Source of the DNA: Falciphora oryzae
Lineage: Eukaryota > Ascomycota > Sordariomycetes > Magnaporthales > Magnaporthaceae
Direction: 5' to 3'
DNA length: 64,000 nucleotides
Assembly (NCBI GenBank): GCA_000733355.1
Contig: JNVV01000023.1
Span: forward strand, 463,844 to 527,843
Part shown: in pieces, positions 1 through 11,554 of the stretch
How positions within the stretch are numbered: the stretch's first letter is position 1
How the letters are laid out: every line of letters begins with the position of its first letter
The notes under the pieces: model-generated
Databases searched by the model: none
The model's input: the letters and a program-made list of their open reading frames with translations, nothing else
Told to the model about the DNA's origin: nothing
Made by a program: the position numbers and the translations under genes

Positions 1-2796
1 TATACGCAAAAACCAAAGAATAATACGATAGTTTAATAAAGGAGGTATTTTGCCGTTTTACCAAACATAACCTGGCCGTAGCCCTTTGCAAATGCGTTTA
101 GGAGGTACACGAAATCGAGTTCTTTGGTTACATAATAGGACCCGAAAGCATCGCAATATCCAAGGATAAGGTTAATGCTATCATCTAATAAAAGGCCCCC
201 AATTGCTTTAAAGATTCCCAATCGTTCGTCGGCTTTGCCAACTTTTACAAAAGGTTTATTAAGGGGTTTTTAGGAATCGTTAGGCCTATAACGACGGCTA
301 ACGCTTTGCTTAAAAGCTAATAGCGATAGACCCCCGAAATGGAACAGGCTTTCGAAGCCTTTAAAGTCGCTTTCGTTTCGCTTTCGATATTCCGGCATTT
401 CGATCCGTTTTTCCCGGCGCAAATCGAAATAAACGCTTCGAACTTTGCCTTTGGAAGGGTGTTATTTTAAAGGGACCCCGAAACTAATAAACTGCACCCC
501 GTTGCTTTCTATTTACGCAAAATGTCGCCTACCGAAATCAATTATAAAATCCACGATAAAGAACTTTTAGCGGTCGTCGATTGTTTCGTTAGGTGGAGGT
601 ATTACCTCGAAAGGGTAAAGCACCGGATAAAGGTTTATACGGATTACCGGAACTTTAAATATTTCCTAACGGCCAAAGTCCTTAATCGAAAGCAAGCCAA
701 ATAGGCACAACAACTGGCTAGTTATTAGTTTATAATTAACTACCGGCTAGGAAAGCAAAATAAAAAGGCCGATATGCTATTAAAATTACCCTAATACAAG
801 CCTAAAAAAGGGGGAATAAAAATTAACCGATTACGACGATCTTGCAAAAAAAAACACTTCCCAACAAAAATTTCGGCCCTGGAAGGATAAGGAAATAACC
901 CCATAGAAAAAGCTTTGCCGTAAAAAGCACCTTTTTTCCTCTTATCCCTAAACCGGCTTTGCAATATTCCAGTCCTAAAGTGGGCTACGGAATTTACTAA
1001 CAAAATTAAGCAAGCTGGTATATCGGATCCCGAATATTAAAGTCGCTTCCAAAAGCCCGAAAAGGGTAAAAAAGTAAAAGATAGCCTCTTTTATTATAAG
1101 GAAAAATTATGGGTGCCAACGGAGGCTTTGCAAAAAGAAATCCTCGAGTCCGAATATGATATAAAAGTCGCTGGATATATAGGTATGGATAAAACCTTTA
1201 AGTTAATTACTCGGCACTTTTAATGGCCTAATATCGAAGCAAAAGTCCGGGAATACGTAAAGGGATGCCTGGAGTGCCAACGCAATAAGGCCCTAAAGCA
1301 TGCCCCCTTTAGACCCCTATAACCTATGGAGCTGCATTACCAGCCCTGGAAAACGGTAGCTATAAATTTTATTACGGACCTCCCTTTAAGCGATGGGTGC
1401 GATTTAATTTGGGTAATGGTAAACCCTTTTACCAAAATGGCGCATTTCGTCCCCCTTAAAATCGAGGGTAAGAAGTCGGATAACTTTATCCGCATTTTCG
1501 CCAAAAAATACTAGCGATTGCACGGTGTGCCTTTAAATATTATCTTTAATAGAAATTCCAGATTTACGAGCTACTTATGGAAAGATTTCCTCCGTTTGGT
1601 AGGCATTAAGCCAAAAATAAGCACTGCCTTTTATCCCTAAACGGATGGACAAATCGAAAGGCTTAACCAAAACCTGGAGGCCTACTTTAAGTTTTTCGTA
1701 AATTACGAAATGACCAATTGGGTTGAGCTATTACTTACGGCGGAATTTGCTTATAATAATATATTTTCGGCAAATACCTCCATCATTCCCTTTTTCGCCA
1801 ACTACGGGTACCACCCAGCTTCTAATAATCCCCTTCTCCCAGGACGAGTACGCAATCCAGCAAGCCAACTCTACCGGCATTAGATAACCCAGGTGCACGA
1901 AAAAGCCAAACAATACCTCGAAAAAGCCCGGGAACGAATAAAGCATTGGGCCGACAAAAGGAAAAGCCCTTCGCCGGTCCTTACCGAAAAACAGTTCGTT
2001 ATATTAAACGCCTGGCATATAAAAACCCGTCGCCCCGCTAAAAAACTCGATGCCAAAATGCTCGGGCCCTTCCGGATCTTTAAGGTTATTTCTCCTACGG
2101 CGGTACGACTGGCCCTGCCTAAAACCTGGAAAATCTATAACGCTTTCCACGTATCCCTTATCAAACCCTACCGCTTTGGCACTCAGGTACGACCTGACCC
2201 TGACCAGGTATTGCGGGAGGCCCCCTCGGTTATAGGAAATTTCGTTATAAAAAAGGTTATGGATTCTATGGATACAGGCGGGAAGGTTCGTTACCTTATC
2301 CGATGGGAAAATTACCTACGAAAAAAGGATTGAACGTGGGAACCTTAGGAGCATTTCGATACCGACGGATTTAAGCAATACGTTGTTGCCTTTCATCGGC
2401 TTAACCCCGATAAACTTAGGGACCCCCGCGTGCCACAAGATATAGGCACGGCCGCATTCCTTAAACGGGCTTTAAAAGGTTTCAAAACGCGCTTTAGGAA
2501 AAGGAGGATAATGTCACACGGAAAAACCTGTGGACTCACCTAATCGGCCCCACAGAAGGTCCGGGAACCGGTATAGGTGCCTAACGGCCCCGAGGCCCAA
2601 AAGCCGAAGGCCGGAAGGGCAGTGTGAATCATGTACTCGATACTTCGCACAAATCACAGGGTGGTTTATATAAACCCTGCCATCTCCTATATCTTCCATA
2701 AGAGATTCCTTCTTCCTTAAGCATCTTTTGAGCCTATAGAAAGATTATCTGCAATATAGAGATCCTTCTCCAAGCCGTTTTTAACCCTTTGTTACA
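1..2796 (+). mobile_element. Decayed Ty3/gypsy chromovirus, 3' part of pol plus 3' LTR
   Basis: One reading frame (codon starts divisible by 3) runs from about 300 to 2430 and encodes, in order: the end of reverse transcriptase and RNase H (for example ELLAVVDC near 567 and [10 protein letters not shown] near 636), an integrase zinc-finger remnant with CLECQ near 1268, the integrase core with a damaged YP-x-TDGQ motif near 1632, and a C-terminal chromodomain (YLIRWENY near 2295, TWEP near 2334). The frame is cut by stops at 468, 702, 1512, 1638, 1881 and 2331, many at positions where CAA/CAG or TGG is expected. The stretch is AT-rich compared with the rest of the window. The 5' half lies outside the window. 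The order RT-RNaseH-INT-chromodomain defines a Ty3/gypsy chromovirus. No intact polyprotein remains, so it is non-autonomous. Confidence 0.93.
2512..2796 (+). repeat. Putative 3' LTR of the gypsy element
   Basis: The purine-rich stretch at about 2496-2510 looks like a polypurine tract and is followed at once by TGTCAC, a usual LTR start. A TATA-like stretch sits near 2666. The proposed end, GTTACA at 2791-2796, is a one-mismatch inverted match to TGTCAC. The length (285 bp) is normal for fungal gypsy LTRs. The 5' LTR is outside the window, so neither the right end nor a target duplication can be confirmed. Confidence 0.6.
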
Positions 2797-3504
2797 CCGA
2801 TTTAGGGGGTTACTTACTATCGATAAGGTACGAAATGTTCTGGACCAGCAAGAGCTGGATGAATAGTTATAGTAAAAAATGCGCGATTAAGGGGGTTAAA
2901 AAAAGAGGGCGACAACGATTCGTTGGCGATGCGGCACGTGCGGCAAGACCGGACATAATGCGCGCATTTGTTAGGAGGAAGTAGAAATGTCCGATGTATA
3001 CAGCTCCGAGTAGTTTGAATGGATTCCTAGCGTTGTTGGGTTGGCATGCGCGTCGATTGACCGGAGGTTGGGTGTGGGTGCGCGATTCGGTGGTTTGCGC
3101 GACTCGGTGGTGAACCACGTTACCTTTCTTTTGAAAGTCGGGAATGAACATGAGCTGCATATTCTGAAGCCACAAGCCGTTGTTGCTGTCACAGGCTGCA
3201 GGGAGAAATCGAAGCCGGATGGGGGCCGGTGCGTGCCCTGCACTCTGGTTATCTACCAGGTACTATCTGGAAGGGTCATGTCATCTGCCCGCCTGCCAGG
3301 CTCCCATGCAGTCTGGATCCTCTTTGGGAGCCAGCAGAAGTGCCTGGACGCGTCGGGCAGCCCGACGTGTACGTGCGGTGCATATTGGTTTGAATGCAGC
3401 CAGAAAATACTCGCAGAATGTGATTCTGGGTGCATTTTTGTGGCAGTGTGCGAGTGGACGAAAAAGTAACTAATGATGCTCGGATTTCACGAGGTCAAGT
3501 GGTA
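2797..3504. other. Intergenic, no supported gene
   Basis: Transition from the AT-rich retroelement to normal GC content. Short ORFs exist on both strands (for example plus strand 3041-3469) but show no recognisable domain, splice context or family pattern. Confidence 0.5.
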
Positions 3505-4160
3505 TCAAATAACAATAAAACCTGCAATAATAGAACAGCCCTTTATCCTCGTAGCGCAAAAAAGAACCATGCCAAATGTGTGCTTTAATAAATCCAACAG
3601 CTCTGTGGTGCCCCCATCACAATATGCCCTTTCAGGAGCGTCAGGGGTAGTGGCCTTGAGCGTATCCCGGAGAACCGGGAGATATTGAGGAAAGAAACGC
3701 TCGTCACTCGTCAGGGACGACGACTGGCATAATCTTTCACGACTCTTCTTGGCAGGATGGAGACAATGGTCAACAACCACCTGCATTAATGCAGATTCTG
3801 CGGGTTGGAGGATATCATACTGTTGGCAAAGTAAACAGCCCTTGCTTCGTAGACGTCGGCCCTCGGTTTTGCGGCTTTGCTCACGTCGGTGTCCCTTTTC
3901 TGCTTGGTGCTGGAGCTCGACTTTTTGGAGCCCCTGAGGGCCGACAGCCAACTCTTCTTGCTGGCTACGGTGTCGGCGCCGTTCGTCTGGGTCGTCATGA
4001 CGGAGCTTGCCGAACTTGCGAGGGCAGCCGGTGCGGCGGCTGGGGATGACTTGGACTTGGTACCGGAGGCTGATGGGGCTGAGGGGAAGCCCTCTGGAGT
4101 CCAAGGCGTAGGGGTGGTCGGTCCGAGGGAGAGGACGGGAGCGTGGTGCGATGGAGCCAT
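3505..4160 (-). pseudogene. Unknown small gene, apparent frame break
   Basis: An ATG at 4160 opens a Ser/Ala/Pro/Lys-rich reading frame that ends at 3786. Around 3820-3830 a second frame, which stops at 3505, takes over with better-looking protein sequence (for example ALMQVVVDHC, then FFPQYLPVLRD and ELLDLLKH). Moving from the first to the second frame needs an intron of length 3n+2 or a single missing base near an AACAGTATGAT stretch. No GT..AG pair of the right phase was found by eye. The product would be about 210 residues with a disordered N-terminus and an ordered C-terminal half. The family is not recognised. The break may be real decay, a sequencing error, or an unseen intron. Confidence 0.45.
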
Positions 4161-5383
4161 TGTGTTGTTTTCAGGTGGGTGTCGTATGTGTTTGAACAGA
4201 TGAGCTATGCAGCCAGGTGTCTAGGTATGTTGCGGGCGCGGACTCGTTTATAGTTTTGGCTATGCGGTGATGGAGGGTTGTTGCTCGTTGGTATTCAAGG
4301 TGATAGATGAGATTGTCGCTGTGGGTTCGAGATGGGCTTGGAGGATGTACTGCTAGCAGAGGAAACAGCTGCCTCAGGTGGAAGCAGGCCAGGGAAGTTT
4401 TTATACTTGATGATTGATATGACGCATGCCGTCAGGAGGCTTGTGACTCTGAAAGCGAGGCTTTGCACCGCAGCAGACAGCCATCCATTCCGAGAGCCGA
4501 TGGCGGTACCCTGGGAATATGCCGGGCAGTGCCTGTTGAGAACCGTGGGCATTGATTTAGAGTCACCTCTTCTCGGCTAACTCGACATCTGCCCCGCCGA
4601 GGCCCACCATGGAGACCTTGACCTGGACATTGGTGGCCCTGCTTTCCTTTCTCCGACACTTGGAGGCCTAATTCCGAGCTCAATAGGCGACCAGATGATT
4701 GGCTAGGCTAGATATTCGATGCCATTCTGATGGGGTCGGGGTCTGGATCGGATCCCTTTTTCTGGGCGCAGCTCTTCCATTGTCTGCGGATATCGAACGT
4801 GTTTCCCTCCAAAAAAACGACGTCTGTGATGGATGCAGCCACCACCAACGTGTGCAAGCCCGCCCCGCATCTTCTGAAAAAAACGAGCCACACAAGCCCG
4901 AATTAGTCAATCGGCCTCTGTCAGCAGACTGCAGCCCCTGCATCGCTGCATCGTCTCCGGCGCCGGCTGTCAGACTCGCATTTCGATTGCGCCGAGCCTG
5001 CTGTGCAGTCGTTTCCCCTAACCCCAGCGACTTTGGGCCTTTCAACCGTCCAACCTTGGAGCCGAGCACCGAGCACCGAACAAGATGCCGCTCCACCTAC
5101 GTCTTGTTGTCGCGATGCCATATCCTGTCTTGCTGGCGCAATCTGTTAGTTCGAGGCGCTGATTTTTTAATTCATGGTGGTTCTCGTTCAGTCCTGGCGG
5201 CTTCCATTCCATCTCCTTTCGTTGAGCCGCAAAGCCGTCGATTGGACCCGACCTCAATCCATTCTCCGCGCACAAGGCACCCATCCAGCAAAGACTTCCT
5301 AATCGAGCGCCGACAATATCTGCGCCTCCTTTGCCAAGTGGCGGAGACACCACGACGCGCGTGGTCATCCGAGTGTCGTTGCA
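4161..5383. other. Intergenic between two divergently transcribed genes
   Basis: Holds the promoters of the minus-strand unknown gene and of the plus-strand Zn2Cys6 regulator. Several short ORFs overlap each other on both strands. None has a domain or plausible splice structure. Confidence 0.5.
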
Positions 5384-8133
5384 ATGGAGCCAAGACCTAA
5401 CGCCGTTCCGAGCTCGGTCCCGCGCCGGCGCAACGGTCGCCAGCAGGCATGGTGCGTTAGTCGGAGCCCTCCTTTCTCCAGCTTCTCCTGCAGCAGGCTG
5501 CTTGAAGCCCTCCCTACCAGCCCATCTGCCAAGGTGACTCACCCCCTGGCTAGTGCAGCCCGCTGATGCGTCACGAATCCGCAGCGAGCCATGTCGCAAG
5601 CGCAAGCTCGCATGCGACCACTCCCTGCCCTCCTGCCAGAGATGCAGGCGCAGGAATGCCGAGGCTGGCTGCGTCTACCTGATCGCCGACCCGGCCTCTA
5701 GCAGCGCCTCTCGGAGGTCGACCATCTCCGCCAGGGCCGCGCCACCGGATCGCCACACGCCATCGTCGGCAAGGCCTGCCGCTCCGTCGCCGAGGCGCGC
5801 TCCGTCCGGCTCTGGTGTCGATGGGACTCGCGAAGAGAGCCCGACCCCCATGTCTCCTCCTACCAGTGGCTGTGACTCGCCGGGCTACCTGGGCCCGACG
5901 AGCTTCTCGGCCGTCTTTGCAGAGGCCGGCGGCCAGTTCACCAGCTCATCAGCGGCTCAGCAGCAACAGTTAGCCTACATCAACAACATACAACAGTGGA
6001 CTCCCCCGTCGACCGGTCCCCGTGGTCGCTCTGAGCCGACTACCACTGCCGAGTCGACCCCCGCCACGGGCACGGCGATATGCCCGTACAGGATGGAAGA
6101 GTACATACGCGTGCTCAGGACCATCCCCCCGCCCGAGACCGGCAAGCTCTTGTACGACCGCAACTTCAGCCCCATGGACGGATGGGTGAGGCCTGCCATG
6201 GAACACATCATTGCCTCGATCTGGGACGCGTTCGGCGACTACCTAGCCAGCCGCTCTCGGAAAAGCCTAGCTGCCCTGGCTGAGATTATCTGCGCCAACT
6301 CGTCGACCACTCTTGACGAGGACATCCACGAGCCCCAAGACTGGCTTGCATCGTTTTCGGGCCGGAATCTACGCTGGGAGTCGCTTGGTATAGCCTTTAT
6401 TGTCTACGCACTCGGCGCCCTTGAGTACACCCCCGCAGAGTATGCTATGCACGCTAGGCTGGAGGGCGCCGATACCGTCGACCCGCGCCAGCTCATGCTG
6501 ATGTACAAAGAGTGCGCCACCAAATGCGGCGAGTTCTGCAAGGACAACGGGGCCAACTCGCTTCTGCTGTGTCTGTCGTACGAGAATGGCATTCTCGAGT
6601 CTATGGTCTCCAGTGATACGAGTAGGTCCCTAGGTTCATCAGTTGTCGCCGGGGGAGTGTCTCGGCTTGTTGCACCTCTAACAGCCCCTCCTATTCCATC
6701 GCAGGTCTCCGATGCGCCGTCATGATGTCAGAGACAGCCGCCCTGTGCTCGTATCTCGGCATGCACGTGGACCCCGCCCACGACCGGGCAGACAAGAAGC
6801 CGTCTATATCGTACGAGGCCCGGCGGCGGCTCTTCTACGGTATTATGACGGTCGACAAGGCCGCCGCCATCGTGACGGGCCGCCCGCCGCTCATCAGTCG
6901 CCGGTACATATCGACCCAACTACCCTTAGACGTGACCAACGAAGAGCTCATGGAGAGCCGCAGCAGCCTCATCCGGGTAGCGGCCGGGCTGGACTCCAAT
7001 GGGTGGAGCCGCCACGGCATCATAACGCCCGTCAAGTATATGCGCGCCCGCATCAAGTCGGCCCTCGTCCGGGACGAGATTCTCGAGATCGCCCTTGGTG
7101 GACCCAATGTGCGCCTCAACTACGAGCAGCTGGCCAGCCTCAAGGAGAAGGAGCTACGCCAGACAGCCCAGGTGCCTGAGGTCCTGGTCTGGAAGGCCGA
7201 CGACATCCATGATACGAGCGTCAGCGTCATGGAGCTGTACGGCAAGATCATGGTGCGCCTCGAGCACCTGCAGAACATGTTTTTCCTCGAGCGCCTGCTT
7301 GGCCGCACTTGGCCACCGCCATCGTCGGCCCAGAGCACAGCAACGGCCCCGCCGCCCCTGATATCGTCAGAGCTGTTGACCGTCAGCGTCGAGATTGTGA
7401 CGCTGACCGTCACGCTCTGGACGCACCGCGACCGTGTGGCTGGACTACATCGCGACTTTCAGTGGCTTGTAAGTGCGCCTGCCCCTTTTCCGATGGACTC
7501 GTTTGTGAGTATTCCGTTGCTGCCTTTGCCCTCCCGTTCCTCCACTTGTCCCGGGCTATCGCTGACGCGGTTTGCCCCCTCCCTCTGTAATAGGTCATAT
7601 CGTACGCAGCGCCGGCCGGTGGCGTCCTCTGCATGGAGCTGCTCAGGCTATCCCAGCAGCAACAGCATGCCCAGGCCCCGCGGAGGGACGACACCAACCC
7701 CACCATTTCACGGTCCAACATGATCCTGCAGCTCAGCCTGCTGGTTGGTTTCCTCGGCTGGACGGGCCCGAATGCGGCCAACGCCAGGCTATGCGCCGCC
7801 GTCAAGGAGGCCATCCAGCGCGTGCTGAACCAGGTGCTGGACACACCCCCGCCTGCGGTGCCGGCGGCGGCGGCGTCGGCGCCTCCTACAGGCTTGTCTA
7901 GCGACCCTGCAGGTGCTGGTAATAACAGTAGTGGCGGGAATGGCCGGGCGGACGATGCGGCAGGGTTTGTGCAGCAACAGCAACAGCAGAACCCACAGGA
8001 GTTCGGCGTTGCGGGCCTGCTGCCGCAGATACACGACTTTGGCTTCAGCACTGACATCACAGAATTCTTCAATTTTGAGCTGCTGGACACGTTTGACTTC
8101 CTACGCCCCGAGTATCCCGATTTCCAGAGCTAG
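5384..8133 (+). CDS. Zn2Cys6 fungal transcription factor, four exons
   Basis: Nuclear sequence-specific transcription regulator of the Gal4-type zinc cluster class. Exons by phase: 5384-5451, 5585-6621, 6705-7468 and 7594-8133, giving 802 residues. Introns: 133 nt (CTGAT branch near 5563), 83 nt (CTAAC near 6678) and 125 nt (CTGAC near 7562). The zinc cluster is visible only after splicing: the codon for the first cysteine is split TG|C by intron 1, giving ACEPCRKRKLACD and cysteines at about 23, 26, 33, 40, 43 and 53. A Ser/Pro/Gln-rich linker follows. The middle part (about residues 200-600) has the fungal-specific regulator domain layout, including the SYEARRRLFYG and GRPPLISRRY region. 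The C-terminus is Ala/Gln/Asn-rich. Target genes cannot be told from the sequence. Confidence 0.88.
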
Positions 8134-9364
8134 TAATTCCTTTGTTCAACGGGCACACTCAGGCGATGGTTCAAATGTCACAAGTAAGGGAGCGGCCCAA
8201 CTCAGCCCAAGAGGTGGGCGAGCCTGAACGCAAGCGCAAAAACACTGCCCCGACCCAACCCACATCGCGGTGCGTTGCCGGGAGCTGCCATTGACGACGG
8301 GAGCTCCGGTCGGATGCCTGACCCGATGATCGCATGCCGTTTGGAGTGTGGTACCACGTTACTTGGAGCACAGCGTGAAGACGTGCAGGAATCCATCGAA
8401 TTAAGTCGAGTGTCCGGCCATGTTCTCCACAAGAGACCTCATGGTAGGTGGCTGCGGGGTGCTTGGCGCAGGGCCAGGAAGGCTGCCTACCGCCGGGGTC
8501 CAGAGCAAGCCTCGCAAGAAGCCCAGAGTCGGGTGATATGCAATCTAGATGGTAGTTTGCTACGTCTTTTGCGTGTAAAGGGGCCTTAAGGTTATATTAT
8601 TTACGAAAAATGTAACCCGCTATTAGCTTTTGGCCACCCAACCAGCTTTTAATATTTCCTTGGCAGAAGCTGTCACGCTTGCCCACCCTTTGCGGCTTGT
8701 TGAGCTTGCCCATGCAGGCCTGCGTGTGCAGGGGAAGGCGGATGGATTTCCTCGACAGCATAGCTCCGTCTGCGGCCACCCCCTCGAGTGCCGCTGACGG
8801 GAGCTCCAAGCTCCTGAAGATGAAAGGGATCCCAGAATTTATCCCTGATAAAAAGGAGCGGTTAGCTAGGTGAGAAACGAACCAAAAGTTGATCCCACTG
8901 CAAAGTGTCGTTTCTATTATGAATGGTGATCTAAAAGCGCCAGAGACGGCCCGGCCCCCAGGGGCCAGCCGCGGTAACCCAACGCCGGTGCTGCCGTGGA
9001 TGCCGCGGCCACCCACTTCTCCCCTTTGAAAACGACAGATGCCGTAAGCCCCCGTCCCCTTCCCAATAATTTTTGACCTTGGCTCAAAGGATTGTAAAAC
9101 CNNNNNNNNNNNNNNNNNNNNNNNNNNNNNNNNNNNNNNNNNNNNNNNNNNNNNNNNNNNNNNNNNNNNNNNNNNNNNNNNNNNNNNNNNNNNNNNNNNN
9201 NNNNNNNNNNNNNNNNNNNNNNNNNNNNNNNNNNNNNNNNNNNNNNNNNNNNNNNNNNNNNNNNNNNNNNNNNNNNNNNNNNNNNNNNNNNNNNNNNNNN
9301 NNNNNNNNNNNNNNNNNNNNNNNNNNNNNNNNNNNNNNNNNNNNNTCGCCACCGTCCTGACTAC
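8134..9364. other. Intergenic with an assembly gap
   Basis: No supported gene. 8597-8890 is somewhat more AT-rich with short overlapping ORFs on both strands and may be an old element fragment, but no motif identifies it. Confidence 0.4.
9102..9345. other. Assembly gap (244 N)
   Basis: Run of undetermined bases. Any ORF drawn across it is meaningless. Confidence 0.99.
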
Positions 9365-10352
9365 CTAGCTTCTGGTAACTCTTGTCCGGCTCTTTTTAAC
9401 TGCGTGGCCGTCTTCATCTATTCCACCGTTGCTGTTTACGACTACAGCACCGCTGGCGTAAGTTTCCATCGCTGTCAAGATAGTCGACCCAACACCGGGT
9501 AGCTGTCGGCGCCGGCGGCTCTTCCTGGCAAGGCCTGGCCTCGGAGAGGAAAAGGGAGAGGAAAAGGAAAGGAAAGGCGAAGAAAATACAGATTGGGGGT
9601 AATAGTGGTGCCGTTTTCTTTCGCCGTAAACGAGGCGCTCTACAAAGCTTGACCATTTCCAAGGTTCGCCGATGTGCCTCTGAAAGCAGGTCCATCCGAC
9701 CATTCACATCATCGAGAGCAAGCCTCGCCGCTCCCACATATGTGCCCCCGCACTTCCAACAAATGTTCTCATGCATGCGGACGTTTTCCAGCGCCATATT
9801 CCACAGCAGGACGAACGACCAGAAAACCCAGCACGCAATGGAAAAGACGAGCATGATGAAACACCAGAAAAGCCCCGTCCTGGCCAAAAGCCCCACAAGA
9901 AGCAATCCCGAGAGACAAGTCCACAGAAGAGGCAAGGGGTCGGAAAGGCACTTGATGGTGCGCCGATATGCCTGCTCTCTGGAGGACAGTGGGTTTTCGC
10001 CGGGCTGTGTTAAGCCCCATGGCCAATTACCCCAGCCGCTGTTCGGGTCCTTGGGCAGGAGGTTTCCAGGGTTTCTCCTCTCGGGGCAGTTGCAGAGAGT
10101 CCGGCCTCGAAGGTGGCGGAACGGATCGGTCACGACCCATGCTTCCCCCTGCGCCACGTCTTGAGCTTGTAAATCCTCGCTGCTGCCGCGATCATCGAGC
10201 GTGTTAACGGACGGGCAGTTCGACCAGCCCCCTGGCGTCATGGGCTGGTGTGTGGCCGCGGACCCGGCCGCCGTGTGTGGAAGCAGCGAGTATGGCGGGG
10301 AGCCGGCTGCCAGGCAGGTGGTCTGGTTTGCTCGCAACTGGAACCGGGCCAT
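9365..10352 (-). CDS. Putative membrane protein, unknown family
   Basis: From ATG 10352 the frame is open to 9414 (312 residues if unspliced). The N-terminal 140 residues are Pro/Gly/Ser-rich and polar. Then come two closely spaced hydrophobic stretches (LLWTCLSGLLLVGLLA and GLFWCFIMLVFSIACWVFW), followed by a polar stretch with a CWKC pair. The last part of the unspliced frame is odd low-complexity sequence from a pyrimidine-rich tract. A phase-compatible intron, 9472-9643 (GTAGAG..TTGACAG, 172 nt), would remove it and join a 35-residue tail ending at 9365, giving 271 residues. I prefer the spliced form, weakly. Probably a two-pass or hairpin membrane protein. The family is not recognised. 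Confidence 0.55.
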
Positions 10353-11554
10353 CTTTTGATCGGTGGGCAGCGGCAGGCGCGCCTGCCGCTCAGGTTTGTG
10401 GAGTGGGTGATGGCATGAGAGCTAGGTGCGACGAGGAGATGCCTGTGCAGCGGCCGTTACGGATTCCATTAGGTAGAGATGGCGAGGAACAAAAACTCCG
10501 AATGGCGCACGGGAGGTTCGCGTAGGTCTTTGCCACGAAGTAGGTAGGAAGGAGGTAGAAAGTAGGCTGAAAGTAGGTAGAGAGCAGGTTGAAAGTAGGT
10601 TGAAAGTAGGCTGAAAGTAGGTTGAAAGTAGGTACCTAGGTAGGTAGGAACGAAAAGCTAGGAGAGATTGGTACCTAGGGAATGAAGTTGACTGATGATC
10701 CCTGTTGATACTGAGGTGGAACGTGTGTTTTTTTGCGGTTCTGCTTTCGCTGTTCGGAGGGGGAATAGGGTGGCTTTGGTAGAAGCCGAAGGAAATATTG
10801 AAGCGACTTGTTCCGGCGTGGCCTGGATGAAGTGCTGGGGCTCAACCTGACTGTGTACCTACCTACCTACCTGCCTACCTAATCTGGGATGCAGTCTTTT
10901 TTGCAGCGCATCACTTCACCTATCCCTAACGACAGCACCTCCAGCCCTTGTTTCGTTCAACTTTCCTTCGCTTAGGACCAAAGGGACAGCACCTCCATTG
11001 CCGTAATTCTTTTTTTTCCCCAATAATTACTGTGTTTCTTCCTGTGCCCTTCTTCTGTTCCTGTATCCTTCTCCTGTGTCTTTTTTCGGCGGTGGTCCAG
11101 GCGAGATGTGCCCCCGTTTTGCCACGGACGAGCCTCTTTTGTTCAGCCCTCCTTCGCCCAGCCCTTTGCCATCCAACCCCCTTTTTTTTTGGACCAGCCC
11201 TGGTTTCGTCCATCTTTCGTCGAGCTTTTTTTTTCCCCCTCCAGCCCTTTTTTCGTCCGACCCCCGTGCGATTGATCCTCCTGGCTCCGCAAGTTTTTGC
11301 TGACTGTTGACCGTCGCCTTCCAGCGGCCAAGTTGCTAATGTCTGGTGAAAGGATGAAGGTTGTAAAGGACGACGACTAGACACGATCAAATCCGTCTTG
11401 AAGCTTCCCTGGGCATGTACTAAAAGAGTTTCTAATTACAAAAAATCAACCTCATGCCTGCACTCGCACGGCACAAAAATTAACCCCGAAAAGGCTAAAA
11501 AGGGCTGTGCCTTATAAAAGAAAAACAAAGTGCAATGCCGAAATATTTTATCAC
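10353..11554. other. Repeat-rich intergenic region
   Basis: Contains the 11-bp tandem array described separately, a plus-strand run of TACC units at about 10856-10880, and a long pyrimidine-biased stretch at about 10926-11330 with recurring 'cagccctt..tcgtcc' phrases. The ORFs here follow the base composition and are not credible genes. Confidence 0.6.
10558..10634 (+). repeat. 11-bp tandem minisatellite, seven units
   Basis: Seven consecutive 11-bp units of consensus GAAAGTAGGYT start at 10558, 10569, 10580, 10591, 10602, 10613 and 10624. Only unit 3 is clearly diverged (GAGAGCAGGTT). GTAGG-type repeats extend a little on both sides, ending in a GTACCTAGGTAGGTAGG stretch near 10632-10648. 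Confidence 0.9.

Noticed and set aside
3041..3469. 142-codon plus-strand ORF beside the retroelement
   Set aside because: No domain, overlaps other open frames on both strands, no plausible promoter or splice pattern.
8966..8985. rRNA-like CCAGCCGCGGTAA
   Set aside because: Only a short match to the small-subunit 530-loop region. Flanking sequence does not follow rRNA.
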